Below are positions 34,936 to 44,479 of a stretch of 64,000 nt of DNA, piece after piece. The stretch is from NCBI RefSeq assembly GCF_000316195.1, contig NZ_JH994111.1:307605-371604 (forward strand). The letters run 5' to 3'. The stretch is from Brachyspira hampsonii 30446 (GTDB lineage Bacteria; Spirochaetota; Brachyspiria; Brachyspirales; Brachyspiraceae). The translations under genes were made by a program, and so were the position numbers. Positions within the stretch are counted from its first letter, which is position 1; the number at the start of each line of letters is the position of its first letter. Under the pieces are notes generated by a model. That model was given only the letters and a program-made list of their open reading frames with translations, was not told where the DNA came from and did not search any database.

Positions 34936-37900
34936 ATGAAAACAATAATAGAAACAGTTGTAAAAAGACCTGTAACTATACTTATGGTTATTCTATCAGT
35001 GATTATTTTAGGTATTGTAAGCCTGTCAAAACTTTCAATAGATTTCATGCCTAGCGTAGAAGTTCCTTATGTAAGTATATATACAAGTTATAAAAATGCC
35101 GGTCCTGAAGAGATAGAAAAATCGGTTACCAAAATTATTGAAGGAGCTGTAGCTACTGTAAATGATATAAAAGAAATTACTTCTACATCAAGAGAAAATG
35201 CATCGGATGTAACAATAGAGTTTAATTGGGGAACAGATTTAAATGATGCTTCAGAAGATATAAGAGAAGCATTGGAACAGGTTGTAGATTTGCTTCCGGA
35301 TAATGCAGATAAGCCTGTAATAAGGAAATTCAGTACAGATGATATTTCATTAATGGAAGTTGCTATTTACGGCATAAATGATCAGGCGGCTTTATATAAT
35401 ATAGCGGATAATCAAATAGCACCGCAAATAAAGCAGGCTAAAGGTGTAGCTCAGGCTGAAGTTTTAGGCGGCTTAAAAAATGAAATAAAAATAGATGTCA
35501 ATTTAAATAGATTAAAAGCATATAATATTAATATAAATGATATAGCTTCTGTACTTTCAAGGGATAATAACAACTTAGTAGGAGGACAGGCGAATCAGGG
35601 TTTTTACAGATATACAATAAGAACAATGGGAGAAATAAAAAGTGTTGATGATATAAAAAATACTATTATTGATTTGAAAACAGATGATTCGGGTAATTCT
35701 TCTATAGTAAAAATACAGGATTTAGCTGAGGTTTATGAAGGATATGATGATGATGTTAATATAATAAAGATTAACGGTGAAAATTCTATATCTATATCTG
35801 TAAGCAAAGAGTCAGGAGCTAATACTGCCGAAGTTTCAAAAAATGTGATAAAGCAATTAGAAGAATATAATTTTCCTCAAGGCATAAAATACGAAATAAT
35901 GTTTAATACAGCAGACAGCATAAATGAGTCTATAGCAGGTGTTCTTGATGCTGCTTGGCAGGGCGGACTTTTTGCTATTATTGTTCTTATGATATATATG
36001 TGGAATATTAGAACTGTATCTATAATAGCTATATCAATACCTCTTTCTATAATAGTAACTTTTACTCTTATGTATTTTATGAATGTAACTTTAAATGTGA
36101 TATCTCTTTCAGGACTTGTACTTGGAATAGGTATGATGGTTGATAATTCCATTGTAGTACTTGAAAATATATTTTATTACAGACATCATGGCTATGGAAA
36201 ATATTCATCAGCTATTAACGGAGCTTACAAAGTATCGCTTGCTATTTCAGCTTCTACTTTCACTACTATTGCTGTATTTCTTCCTTTTTTATATATTGAG
36301 GGAATGGTTAGTCAAATTTTCAGAGATTTATGTATTACAGTTACAATATCAATGATAGCTTCATTGCTGGTTGCTATTTTAATAGTACCTATGTTCGGAG
36401 CAAGACTCATAACAAATAAAAAATTAAAAGTTTTTGCAAAGTTAGAATCTTTAAGCAATAAATATATACATGATAATATGAAAAATATTTATGATAAAAT
36501 TCTAAGTTTTGCAATAAGACGAAAAAAAACAGTATTAATACCATCTATGGCACTAGTATTTGCAGTAATATTTTTAGGCGTTAAGTTTATTGGTAAAGAG
36601 GGTTTTCCTAAAACAGATGAAGGTCAGTTTATGGTTCGCGTAACTATGCCTATAGGTACTAAATATGAACAGACAGAGTCATTTGTTGTGCTTATGGAAA
36701 ATGATATAAGAGAAATAGTTAAAGATGATTTAATCAAAATTCAGTCAAGGATAAGAAAAGGAGATGAGGCAAATAGTGCCAACATGAGGATAGAATTAAA
36801 ATCTAAAAGTGATGGAAGAAAAGGAAGTATTGAAGATTATATAGAATTGATAAGAGAAAAACTGCAAATATATCCGGCAAAAATAAATGTTATGGCATTA
36901 GGTTCTAGTTCAGGAGGATCATCAGAAGAAGCCATAAAGATAGAGATGCTTGGAGATGATGTTGTACAGTCAAAAGAACTTGGAGATAGAATAGTAAGTG
37001 CTATATCAAATATAGAAGGCATAAGAGGGGCTATGGTTGATATTGATGAATCAAATAGAGAGCTTCAAATATATGTTAATAGAGATATTGCCGCTAAAAT
37101 GGGGCTTAAAGTTAATGATGTTGCAAGAATAATAAATACAAGTTTTGCAGGAAGAACAGCAACTACAATAACTCCTGAAAATTCTGACTTTACAGATGTA
37201 GATGTTAATGTTCAGCTTGAAAATATTGATAAGGTTACAATAGATGATGTAAAAAAAATAAGCATACCTGTAAAAGGAGTATTGATACCATTATCATCAA
37301 TAGCTGACATAGTAAAAAGTTACGGTCCAAATAGAATATACAGAAAGGAGCGAAAGAGGTATACAACTGTAATTGCCAATATTTATGGAAGACCTTTAAA
37401 TGAAGTTATTACTGAAGTAAGAAATAATATAGATAATAATGTTTTTATACCTAATGGAATATATGTAAATTACGGCGGAGATTTTGAAGATATGAATGAA
37501 GCATTCGGACAGTTAATACAGGCTTTGATTTTGGCTTTAGTTTTAGTTTATGCGATAATGGCTAGTCAGTTTGAATCTTTAATAGCTCCTTTTGTAATAG
37601 CATTTGCAATTCCTTTTGGATTTGCAGGTTCTCTTATTGCCTTGTTTATAACGAATACAACACTCAATGCTTATAGTGCTATAGGTTTTATAGTTTTAAT
37701 TGGAATAGTAGTTAATAATGGTATAGTATTAATAGATTATATGAATCAGATAATGCATGAACAGCATATAAAAGGAGATGAAGCTGCATTGCTTGCAGGA
37801 AAAAGGAGATTAAGACCTGTACTTATGACAACACTAACAACTATATTAGGTATATTGCCTATGACTTTGGGTATAGGAAGCGGAAATGAAATGTATAAGC

Positions 37901-38076
37901 CTTTAGCTACAGCTTTATTGGGAGGGCTTGTAGTTTCTACTATGTTTACATTAATTATAGTACCAACAATTTATGCAGCTATTAGAAATAAAATACCGCT
38001 TAAAGATTATGATAAAAAGGATAAGGAAAGTGCTAATGATTTTGCGGTTAATAATGCTTTAAATTCAAAATCATGA
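34936..38076 (+). CDS. RND-type efflux permease (HAE/AcrB-like)
   Basis: The product has 1046 residues, the full AcrB length. The N-terminal helix with RPVTILMVILSVIILGIVSL, two large periplasmic loops, and twelve membrane helices in two halves are all recognisable. The TM4 motif GIGMMVDNSIVVLENI keeps the first proton-relay Asp, with Asn at the second. The second half has GIVVNNGIVLIDYMNQ and RLRPVLMTTLTTILGILPMT. Such pumps export drugs, bile acids or lipids from the periplasm. No membrane-fusion protein or TolC gene is adjacent, so partners must be elsewhere. Ribokinase follows after 25 bases. Confidence 0.9.
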   Translation: MKTIIETVVKRPVTILMVILSVIILGIVSLSKLSIDFMPSVEVPYVSIYTSYKNAGPEEIEKSVTKIIEGAVATVNDIKEITSTSRENASDVTIEFNWGTDLNDASEDIREALEQVVDLLPDNADKPVIRKFSTDDISLMEVAIYGINDQAALYNIADNQIAPQIKQAKGVAQAEVLGGLKNEIKIDVNLNRLKAYNININDIASVLSRDNNNLVGGQANQGFYRYTIRTMGEIKSVDDIKNTIIDLKTDDSGNSSIVKIQDLAEVYEGYDDDVNIIKINGENSISISVSKESGANTAEVSKNVIKQLEEYNFPQGIKYEIMFNTADSINESIAGVLDAAWQGGLFAIIVLMIYMWNIRTVSIIAISIPLSIIVTFTLMYFMNVTLNVISLSGLVLGIGMMVDNSIVVLENIFYYRHHGYGKYSSAINGAYKVSLAISASTFTTIAVFLPFLYIEGMVSQIFRDLCITVTISMIASLLVAILIVPMFGARLITNKKLKVFAKLESLSNKYIHDNMKNIYDKILSFAIRRKKTVLIPSMALVFAVIFLGVKFIGKEGFPKTDEGQFMVRVTMPIGTKYEQTESFVVLMENDIREIVKDDLIKIQSRIRKGDEANSANMRIELKSKSDGRKGSIEDYIELIREKLQIYPAKINVMALGSSSGGSSEEAIKIEMLGDDVVQSKELGDRIVSAISNIEGIRGAMVDIDESNRELQIYVNRDIAAKMGLKVNDVARIINTSFAGRTATTITPENSDFTDVDVNVQLENIDKVTIDDVKKISIPVKGVLIPLSSIADIVKSYGPNRIYRKERKRYTTVIANIYGRPLNEVITEVRNNIDNNVFIPNGIYVNYGGDFEDMNEAFGQLIQALILALVLVYAIMASQFESLIAPFVIAFAIPFGFAGSLIALFITNTTLNAYSAIGFIVLIGIVVNNGIVLIDYMNQIMHEQHIKGDEAALLAGKRRLRPVLMTTLTTILGILPMTLGIGSGNEMYKPLATALLGGLVVSTMFTLIIVPTIYAAIRNKIPLKDYDKKDKESANDFAVNNALNSKS

Positions 38077-38101
38077 ATATTTTAATTATTAGAGTTTATA
38101 T

Positions 38102-38974
38102 ATGAGCAAAAAAATTTTAATTATAGGAAGTATAAATAAAGATCTTGTTATAACATCTCCTCGTTTTCCTAAGGAGGGAGAAACTATATTAGGCAGCAGT
38201 TTTTATACAGGTAATGGCGGAAAGGGAGCAAATCAGGCTTGTGCTATAGCTAAATTGGGCGGCTGTGTTAGTATACTAGGAGCTGTTGGAGATGATAGTT
38301 TTGGAAAAGATTTATTTTATGCTTTGCAGTCTAATAATGTTAATACGGATAATTTAATAATAAAAAGGAATGTTTCTACAGGTATTGCTGTTATTACAGT
38401 TACTGATTATGGTGCAAATAATATTATTGTGGCACAAGGAGCTAATGCTTTAATTACAAAAGATGATATAAAAGAAGATCTGATATCTTTATATGATATT
38501 ATAGTGCTTCAGCTTGAAATACCTTTAGAAATAGCTGAATATTCTGCATATATTGCTAAGAAACTAGGAAAAACGGTTGTTCTTAATCCTTCTCCGGCTG
38601 TAAAACTAAATAAAAATTTTTTAAGTTATGTTGATATATTGATACCTAATGAAACGGAGATAGATATTATAGGCGGTGTAGATTATGCTTTTGAGTGCGG
38701 AGTAAAAAACATAATACTTACTTTGGGGGCTAACGGCTGCGATTTAATTAATAAAAAAGGAATAAAACATTTTGATGCTTATCATGTTGATGTTGCCGAC
38801 ACTACTGCTGCGGGAGATAGTTTTTTGGGCGGAGTTGTGAGAATGATGGCAGATGATAAAACTATTGAAGAAGCTATTTCTTTTGCTATGAAAGTATCTA
38901 ACATAACAGTTACAAGAAAAGGGGCAATAGATTCCATACCAACTTATGATGAAGTTATTTCTCAAAAGTGGTAA
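38102..38974 (+). CDS. rbsK: Ribokinase (PfkB family)
   Basis: The product has 290 residues. The PfkB signature 1, TGNGGKGANQACAIAKLGG, is characteristic of ribokinases (GGKGANQA). Signature 2, DTTAAGDSFLGGVV, carries the catalytic Asp. IIGSINKDLVI at the N-terminus also fits. It phosphorylates D-ribose to ribose 5-phosphate in the cytoplasm. No rbs transporter is adjacent. It follows the RND permease by 25 bases and may be read from the same transcript, although the functions are unrelated. Confidence 0.88.
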   Translation: MSKKILIIGSINKDLVITSPRFPKEGETILGSSFYTGNGGKGANQACAIAKLGGCVSILGAVGDDSFGKDLFYALQSNNVNTDNLIIKRNVSTGIAVITVTDYGANNIIVAQGANALITKDDIKEDLISLYDIIVLQLEIPLEIAEYSAYIAKKLGKTVVLNPSPAVKLNKNFLSYVDILIPNETEIDIIGGVDYAFECGVKNIILTLGANGCDLINKKGIKHFDAYHVDVADTTAAGDSFLGGVVRMMADDKTIEEAISFAMKVSNITVTRKGAIDSIPTYDEVISQKW

Positions 38975-39034
38975 TCTTTTTATTTTAGAAATATATTGTT
39001 TTTATATGTAATAAATTCATATTTTTATTAAGTA

Positions 39035-39062
39035 TTGACATATTGACTTTTTTTACTATACT
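39035..39062 (+). promoter_or_regulatory. Putative promoter of the small membrane protein gene
   Basis: TTGACA at 39035 and TATACT at 39057, spaced 16. Confidence 0.6.
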
Positions 39063-39100
39063 AAAAATTATATATAGTAAAACTAAAAGAGATTTTATTT

Positions 39101-39328
39101 ATGAAAAAATATTTATTTATATTATCATTTATGCTGCTTGTTATGTTTTCAGAAAAAGAATGCAAAGGACCAGACGGAGACAGCAAACCAACACCTTTTA
39201 GAAAAGAAAGAGAAATGATTTATAATAAAAGATATAATTTAAATTTAAACGATGTTTTTTATAGTGTAATGATATTTGCAGTAATTACTTTGCCTTCATT
39301 ATATATTATAAATAAAAAAATAAATTAA
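39101..39328 (+). CDS. Small exported or membrane protein, 75 residues
   Basis: It has an N-terminal signal-like helix (YLFILSFMLLVMFS), a short polar segment containing ECKGPDGDSKPTPFRKER, and a C-terminal hydrophobic helix (VFYSVMIFAVITLPSLYII). It could be a lipoprotein-like or hairpin membrane peptide. The Cys is not in a good lipobox. It has its own promoter; no homologue recognised. Confidence 0.55.
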   Translation: MKKYLFILSFMLLVMFSEKECKGPDGDSKPTPFRKEREMIYNKRYNLNLNDVFYSVMIFAVITLPSLYIINKKIN

Positions 39329-39363
39329 AGACTATTTGTAAAACTATAATTATGGAGAATATC

Positions 39364-39777
39364 ATGATAAATGTAGAAGATTTAATAGATGTAGAAGGTG
39401 CAAATATAAATGAAGATGATTGGAAATTGTATAAAGTATTTAAACCTATGAAAATTTTTGGTAAAGAATTAGAAAGTTTATTTGATATAGGTGTTCATAA
39501 AGTTTTGAAATTAGAAGATATTATAAACAATTTGAAATCTCATATTAAATTATTGTCAGATTCAAGGGAAGAGTTAAAGAATGCTTATGGCGATTTTATG
39601 TTTATAGATGTAGATGATAATTGGTATGATAATTTAGAAATATATAAAATACTAATAAAAGTAAATGATGACGGCAGTATAGATTCCAAAGTAGATTGCG
39701 GAGACGATGAAAATATATTTAGTGTATACTTTAAGAATAATGATATAGTTGATATAATGGAATCTAAAATAAGATAA
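39364..39777 (+). CDS. Acidic protein of unknown function
   Basis: 137 residues from the ATG at 39364, chosen over the ATG at 39352 because GGAG (39354) sits 7 bases before it. The composition is very acidic, with no signal peptide. The C-terminal half looks like an alpha/beta domain (YGDFMFIDVDDNWYDNLEIY). It is 35 bases after the small membrane protein gene and is probably co-transcribed with it. No family recognised. Confidence 0.55.
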   Translation: MINVEDLIDVEGANINEDDWKLYKVFKPMKIFGKELESLFDIGVHKVLKLEDIINNLKSHIKLLSDSREELKNAYGDFMFIDVDDNWYDNLEIYKILIKVNDDGSIDSKVDCGDDENIFSVYFKNNDIVDIMESKIR

Positions 39778-39782
39778 ATATT

Positions 39783-39920
39783 ATACTTGTTTTGTAACTA
39801 ATTTTGTTTATAATTGTTTGGACTGCTATGTTTATTTTGCATTCCTTTTGAAGTCCGCATCGCGAAGCGTGATACGATATGTGTAGGCATACTAAAGACT
39901 GCATTTTTATGACTAGAAAT
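39783..39920. mobile_element. Truncated MITE-like element, copy F
   Basis: The left end ATACTTGTTTTGTAACTAAT resembles the left end of copy B and follows ATT. The core ends ACTAAAGACTGCATTTTTAT, in the same orientation as copy E. A right end cannot be found. It lies between an unknown gene and the convergent lrgB. Confidence 0.5.
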
Positions 39921-40021
39921 TGACGCTATATATTATAAAACATTTATATTAGATAATAATTAATATCATAATATATAAAAACTCGCAAAATTTTTTATCA
40001 ATCACTTTTTAAATAATTCTA

Positions 40022-40732
40022 TTAACTCCATATAATTAATAGCAGTTTATAGAGAATAGGAAGTATTACAACAGTTAAAGCCCCAGCAATACCGATGGCA
40101 AGCCCAGACATAGCTCCTTCAGTTTCACCAAGTTCTATAGCCTTACTAGTTCCTACAGCATGTGAACAAGTACCTATTGCAAGCCCCACTGCAAGAGGAG
40201 ATTTTATTCTAAATATTTTGCATACAAAAGGTGCAGTGATAGCTCCTACTACTCCGGATATAATAACCGATAAAACAGTTATAGATTTCATTCCACCCAT
40301 ATTTGCAGTTATATCTACAGCAATTGCAGTGGTAACCGACTTTGTAAGAAGAGAAGGAAATAATTCCTGAGATATTCCAAGTAATTTTGCCGAAATAAAT
40401 ATTCCTGTAATACCTAATGAACTTCCGATGGCTATACTTATCAATATTACAGCTAGATTAGCTTTTAATATAGGCATATTTCTATATATAGGCAGAGCCA
40501 ATGCTACAGTTGCAGGTCCTACAAGAGCATTTATAAATTTTCCTCCGCTTTCATTATAAACTGTATAAGGTACTTTCATAAAATATAGAGAAAAGCCAAC
40601 TAATATTACACTAGTTACTAAAGGCGTAAGTATTGGTAATTTAGTTTTTATATATATAGTATACGATATTATATATGCTATTAAAGTTATTACTATTGGT
40701 ATTATAGGATTTTGTATAAATAATTCTTTCAT
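40022..40732 (-). CDS. lrgB: LrgB-family membrane protein
   Basis: The product has 236 residues and multiple hydrophobic helices. The family pattern includes LVGPATVALALPIYRN, SVTTAIAVDITANMGG and GLAIGTCSHAVGTSKAIELG. LrgB partners the holin-like LrgA; in other bacteria the pair affects murein hydrolase activity or exports pyruvate or glycolate. Its ATG overlaps the lrgA stop (ATGA), so the two are translationally coupled. Confidence 0.9.
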   Translation of the reverse strand: MKELFIQNPIIPIVITLIAYIISYTIYIKTKLPILTPLVTSVILVGFSLYFMKVPYTVYNESGGKFINALVGPATVALALPIYRNMPILKANLAVILISIAIGSSLGITGIFISAKLLGISQELFPSLLTKSVTTAIAVDITANMGGMKSITVLSVIISGVVGAITAPFVCKIFRIKSPLAVGLAIGTCSHAVGTSKAIELGETEGAMSGLAIGIAGALTVVILPILYKLLLIIWS

Positions 40733-41094
40733 TTTGATTTCCTTATTTTAGAGAATATTTTTTCAAAAGATTGAGCTGAGAGACCTGTTATAATCATAAT
40801 AACTATAGTTAGAAATATACATATAATTGCAAAAGGTATTATTTCTGCTTTTACATACTTGTATTCATCTATAATAGCCAAAGTACCTGGTATAAAAAGC
40901 ATTGACATATTTGCTATTATTAAATCGCTTGCTTCATCTATATGATTTTCTTTTATTATTCCAAATGCGAGTAATACAAAAAGAAGTATCATACCTATTA
41001 CATTACCAGGTATAGGAAGTCTCAAAGTTTTACTAAATATATCCGCTATAGAATATATAGAAAAAATAATTGTGAATTGTTTTATTAATTTCAT
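40729..41094 (-). CDS. lrgA: LrgA/CidA-family holin-like protein
   Basis: The product has 121 residues and four hydrophobic helices. The family motif LRLPIPGNVIGMILLFVLLA is near residue 25, and MLFIPGTLAIIDEY is near 70. It is the partner of the overlapping lrgB. No LytSR-type regulator is nearby. Confidence 0.9.
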   Translation of the reverse strand: MKLIKQFTIIFSIYSIADIFSKTLRLPIPGNVIGMILLFVLLAFGIIKENHIDEASDLIIANMSMLFIPGTLAIIDEYKYVKAEIIPFAIICIFLTIVIMIITGLSAQSFEKIFSKIRKSK

Positions 41095-41228
41095 TTTTTT
41101 ATTTCCAAATTATAATAAAGTTTTATTTTTTTTGATAATAGATTATATAACTAATTTATTGTTTTTCAATAGATTAATACTATTAAAAATAATGTTTTAT
41201 ATAAAAAATATTATTTTTATATTTAGTA

Positions 41229-41257
41229 TTGACATAATTTTTTTTTAGCTATATAAT
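41229..41257 (+). promoter_or_regulatory. Promoter of the rpmG-secE-nusG-rpl-rpo operon
   Basis: TTGACA at 41229-41234 and TATAAT at 41252-41257, spaced 17, about 50 bases before rpmG. Confidence 0.75.
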
Positions 41258-41308
41258 AGCATACCTTGTAAATTATAGGCTATCTAAAAATGTTTTAAGG
41301 AGCAAGAA

Positions 41309-41485
41309 ATGGCAGGTGCTAAAGTAAAAACAGAACAAATCCATCTTCAATGTACAGAATGCAAAAGAAAGAATTATATAACAACAAAAAATAAACAAAA
41401 TGTTCCAGAAAAATTGGAGCTAAAAAAATATTGTCCTCATGATAAAAAACACACAATTCATAAGGAATTAAAAGTATCAAGATAA
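41309..41485 (+). CDS. rpmG: 50S ribosomal protein L33
   Basis: The product has 58 residues. [11 protein letters not shown] with a later YCPHDKKH gives a Cys-containing zinc-ribbon L33 (CxxC, then a single Cys plus His). TIHKELK is the usual L33 C-terminus. AAGGAG precedes the ATG. It is the first gene of the ribosomal/RNA polymerase operon, with tRNA-Trp 32 bases downstream. Confidence 0.93.
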   Translation: MAGAKVKTEQIHLQCTECKRKNYITTKNKQNVPEKLELKKYCPHDKKHTIHKELKVSR

Positions 41486-41517
41486 ATAATTCTAAAGTTA
41501 AGAATATTTATAAATTT

Positions 41518-41590
41518 GGGTCAGTAGTTCAATTGGTAGAGCACCGGTCTCCAAAACCGGGTGTTGCAGGTTCGACTCCTGTCTGACCTG
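41518..41590 (+). tRNA. trnW: tRNA-Trp (CCA anticodon)
   Basis: 73 nt. Acceptor GGGTCAG pairs with CTGACCT (first pair G-T), discriminator G. The anticodon CCA is at 41551-41553 within the loop CTCCAAA. The T arm has GGTTCGACTCC. CCA is not encoded. Its position between rpmG and secE is common in bacteria. Confidence 0.95.
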
Positions 41591-41631
41591 ATTATTTCTA
41601 AATCGTTGTAATATAATTTAAGGTAATATTT

Positions 41632-41952
41632 ATGGCTGATAAAAAGAAAAATAATATAATAGACTCCATCAAAGAGATAAAAAAAGAACTCTTTGAGAGA
41701 AGTGTATGGCCTACTCGTCAAGATGTGATAAATCAGACAGTTATTGTTATAATACTTCTTGTTTTAGCATCAGCTTTCTTGGGAGCTGCTGATTATGTGG
41801 TAACATTTTTGACAAGGGCTTTATTAGACGGTTCTATTTTGGGTAGCTTAATATCTTCTAAAATTACATTAGTTCTTATTCTTGCCATAGTTGTTTTATT
41901 TGTGGTATATTTTGCTATTCGCTACATGAGAAAAAATAGATATAATAGGTGA
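41632..41952 (+). CDS. secE: Preprotein translocase subunit SecE
   Basis: The product has 106 residues. SIKEIKKELFERSVWPTRQD followed by VINQTVIVIILLVL is the conserved amphipathic helix and membrane helix of SecE. The protein is longer than the minimal about 60-residue form: a further hydrophobic helix (TLVLILAIVVLFVVYFAIRY) lies at the C-terminus. Its place before nusG supports the call. Confidence 0.92.
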   Translation: MADKKKNNIIDSIKEIKKELFERSVWPTRQDVINQTVIVIILLVLASAFLGAADYVVTFLTRALLDGSILGSLISSKITLVLILAIVVLFVVYFAIRYMRKNRYNR

Positions 41953-41957
41953 AAAAC

Positions 41958-42545
41958 ATGTCTGAAGAAATATCTGATATAAAAGATTATAAATGGTATA
42001 TAGTTCATACTCAGCACGGTTATGAAAATAAAGTTCGTGAGCGTATAGAGAAAAGAGCTAAAGAAAATGGTATGACTGACTTAATAGTTGATATATATAT
42101 ACCTTCAGAAACAGTAACTTCTACAAAAAATGGTAAGAAAGTTTCTAAAGAAGAATTTTTTTATCCGGGCTATGTTTTAGTAAAGATGGTAATGAATGAT
42201 GCAACACAGTCTATGGTTAGAAGGACTCCGGGTGTTGCAGGATTTATAGGAAGTCATGCTACAACTAAAGAAGAAGGTAATATTATTCCTACTCCTTTAA
42301 GCGAATCAGATGTTGTCCGTATATTCTCTGACAGAGAAGAAAAATCTAAAACAGGCATCAATGAAATTATTGGAATGGAATTTGATATAGGAGAAAAGGT
42401 TCAGGTAATAGACGGACCTTTCAATGGTTTAAATGGTATAATAGAAAATATCAATTCTGATAAGGGTAAAGTAACTGTAAAAATAGAAATATTTGGAAGA
42501 AGCACTCCTACAGAATTAGAATTCAATAAAGTAAAAAAGTTATAA
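41958..42545 (+). CDS. nusG: Transcription antitermination protein NusG
   Basis: The product has 195 residues. The NGN domain begins WYIVHTQHGYENKVRERIEK and includes EFFYPGYVLVKM and RTPGVAGFIG. The KOW domain has FDIGEKVQVIDGPFNGLNGI. It binds RNA polymerase and couples it to Rho or to ribosomes. The ATG at 41958 is preferred over an in-frame GTG three codons upstream, since AGGTG lies about 7 bases before it. Confidence 0.95.
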   Translation: MSEEISDIKDYKWYIVHTQHGYENKVRERIEKRAKENGMTDLIVDIYIPSETVTSTKNGKKVSKEEFFYPGYVLVKMVMNDATQSMVRRTPGVAGFIGSHATTKEEGNIIPTPLSESDVVRIFSDREEKSKTGINEIIGMEFDIGEKVQVIDGPFNGLNGIIENINSDKGKVTVKIEIFGRSTPTELEFNKVKKL

Positions 42546-42590
42546 TTTAAAAGATATTAATAAAAATAAATAAATCAAGAGGTAGTAAAA

Positions 42591-43013
42591 ATGGCTAAAA
42601 AAGTGGTTGGTATTGTAAAGGTTCGCATACCAGGCGGAGAGGCAACACCTGCTCCTCCATTAGGACCTGCATTGGGTCAGAAGCAGATACAAATAGCCGC
42701 TTTCGTTAAAGATTTTAATGCAAAAACTTCAAAAATGAAAGGGCAGATATTAAATACCTACATAACAGTGTATGAAGATAAAACTTATACATTTGTTACT
42801 AAAGGTACATCTACTTCTACACTAATTAAGAAAAAATTGGGCATAGAAAAAGGTTCTGGAGAGCCTAATAAAACTAAAGTTGCTACAATCAATCAAAAGC
42901 AGCTTGAAGAAATTGCTCAGGAAAAAATGGCTTATATGTCAGCTAATGATATAGAAGCAGCAAAAAAAATAGTTGCGGGTACAGCTCGTGCTATGGGTAT
43001 TAAAGTAGAATAA
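42591..43013 (+). CDS. rplK: 50S ribosomal protein L11
   Basis: 140 residues. VRIPGGEATPAPPLGPALGQ and the C-terminal EAAKKIVAGTARAMGIKVE are standard L11. It binds 23S rRNA at the GTPase centre. AGAGGTAG precedes the start. Confidence 0.96.
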   Translation: MAKKVVGIVKVRIPGGEATPAPPLGPALGQKQIQIAAFVKDFNAKTSKMKGQILNTYITVYEDKTYTFVTKGTSTSTLIKKKLGIEKGSGEPNKTKVATINQKQLEEIAQEKMAYMSANDIEAAKKIVAGTARAMGIKVE

Positions 43014-43028
43014 TCATTAAGAAGCATA

Positions 43029-43052
43029 CCATTTATTGATTAGAATAAATGG
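43029..43052 (+). promoter_or_regulatory. Hairpin between rplK and rplA
   Basis: CCATTTATT and AATAAATGG form a perfect 9-bp stem around GATTAG, 36 bases before the rplA start. It could be a processing site or an L1 autoregulatory element; there is no T-run for termination. Confidence 0.5.
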
Positions 43053-43087
43053 GAGTAAACGTTTGAAAGAAAAGGAAGAAAATAATT

Positions 43088-43789
43088 ATGGCTACAAAAG
43101 AGAAAAAAATAGGTGGCAAACGTTACGACGCTATAAGAAAGCAAGTAGAGAAATTAAGACTCTATTCCGTAGATGAAGCTATTGAATTAGCTAAGAAAAA
43201 CGCTACCTGTAAATTTGATGAAACTATTGAGGTAACAATAAACCTCAATATATTACCAAAACACTCAATAAGAGATACATTATCATTCCCAAATGCCTTT
43301 GGTAAAGAAAAAAGAGTAGTAGTATTTGCTCAGGGAGAAAAAGCTGATGAAGCTAAAGCAGCAGGAGCTGTAGAAGTTGGTTTTGAAGATTTAATAGATA
43401 AAGTTAAAGGTGGATATACTGACTTTGATGTTGCTATTTCTACTCCAGATTTAATGAAAGAAGTAGGTAAATTGGGACAAATTCTCGGAAGAAAAGGTCT
43501 TATGCCTAACCCAAAAACAGGAACAGTTACACTTGATATAGCACAAGCTGTAAAAAGTTTCAAAGCCGGAAGAATGGAATACAGAGCTGATAAAAATGGT
43601 ATAGTAAGAATGGGTATTGGTAAGGCTTCTATGGATGTTTCTCAATTAAATGAGAATTTCAAAGCATTCTATGATGAAATTTTAAGAAAAAAACCTACAG
43701 ACTTAAAAGGTGAATATATCAAAGCAGTTGGTGTAACATCTACAATGGGTGTAGGTATAAAAATAGATCATAAAAAAATCAAAATGTAA
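43088..43789 (+). CDS. rplA: 50S ribosomal protein L1
   Basis: 233 residues. [20 protein letters not shown] at the start and [16 protein letters not shown] are diagnostic. It forms the L1 stalk and represses its own operon in other bacteria. Confidence 0.96.
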   Translation: MATKEKKIGGKRYDAIRKQVEKLRLYSVDEAIELAKKNATCKFDETIEVTINLNILPKHSIRDTLSFPNAFGKEKRVVVFAQGEKADEAKAAGAVEVGFEDLIDKVKGGYTDFDVAISTPDLMKEVGKLGQILGRKGLMPNPKTGTVTLDIAQAVKSFKAGRMEYRADKNGIVRMGIGKASMDVSQLNENFKAFYDEILRKKPTDLKGEYIKAVGVTSTMGVGIKIDHKKIKM

Positions 43790-43894
43790 TTAATTTAGCG
43801 ATAAACCTGTTTTGTTTTTGGCGAAGTCATGTTTTGTGATCCCATTATATGAATAGTTAGGGCAAAATGGTTTAATATAATAGAGGTGGTATTT
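43790..43894 (+). promoter_or_regulatory. rplJ leader, possible L10 autoregulatory region
   Basis: 105 bases between rplA and rplJ, the place where L10(L12)4 binds its own mRNA in many bacteria. GCGATAAACCTG and GGCGAAGTCATG are visible, but I could not fold a convincing kink-turn. The call rests mainly on position. Confidence 0.35.
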
Positions 43895-44419
43895 ATGCCT
43901 AATAAGAAAAACATTGAAACAGTATCATTGCTTAAAGAAACTATGGGAGCATGTGCTGGCTTGGTATTCTTCGATTACAGAGGAGTAACAGTAGCACAGC
44001 TTACAGATTTAAGACGCGAATTAGCAAAGACTTCTTCTTCAATGAAAATATGTAAAAACTCTTTGGTTGATATTGCTTTAAAAGAGTTAGGCAGAGAAGT
44101 AAAAGATGAGATGTTCATTAATCCTACAGCTGTAGTATTTGCTAAGGAAGATGTACCTGGTGCAGCTAAAGTGATAAGTGAAGCATCTAAAAAGAATGAT
44201 AAAATCAAAATCAAAGGCGGCTATATGGGTGAGGATTTACTTGACCCAGCACAAGTACAAGTTGTAGCAAATATTCCGCCAAGAGAAGTTTTACTATCTC
44301 ATCTTGTTACAGCACTCGAGTCTCCTATATCAAGTTTTGCAAACAGTTTGCAAAGCATTATATCAGAACTTGCTTATGTGCTTGACAGTGTTGAAGAAGA
44401 AAAGAAAAAATCAGCTTAA
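43895..44419 (+). CDS. rplJ: 50S ribosomal protein L10
   Basis: 174 residues from the ATG at 43895, which has AGAGGTGG 8 bases upstream; a GTG at 43886 would overlap that site. FFDYRGVTVAQLTDLRRELA and KICKNSLVDIALKELG are typical. The C-terminal helix binds L7/L12 dimers. Confidence 0.95.
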   Translation: MPNKKNIETVSLLKETMGACAGLVFFDYRGVTVAQLTDLRRELAKTSSSMKICKNSLVDIALKELGREVKDEMFINPTAVVFAKEDVPGAAKVISEASKKNDKIKIKGGYMGEDLLDPAQVQVVANIPPREVLLSHLVTALESPISSFANSLQSIISELAYVLDSVEEEKKKSA

Positions 44420-44479
44420 TATATTAGCTGACAAATTATTAATTAAAAAATTATTTTTACAATTTTAAGGAGATAAACA

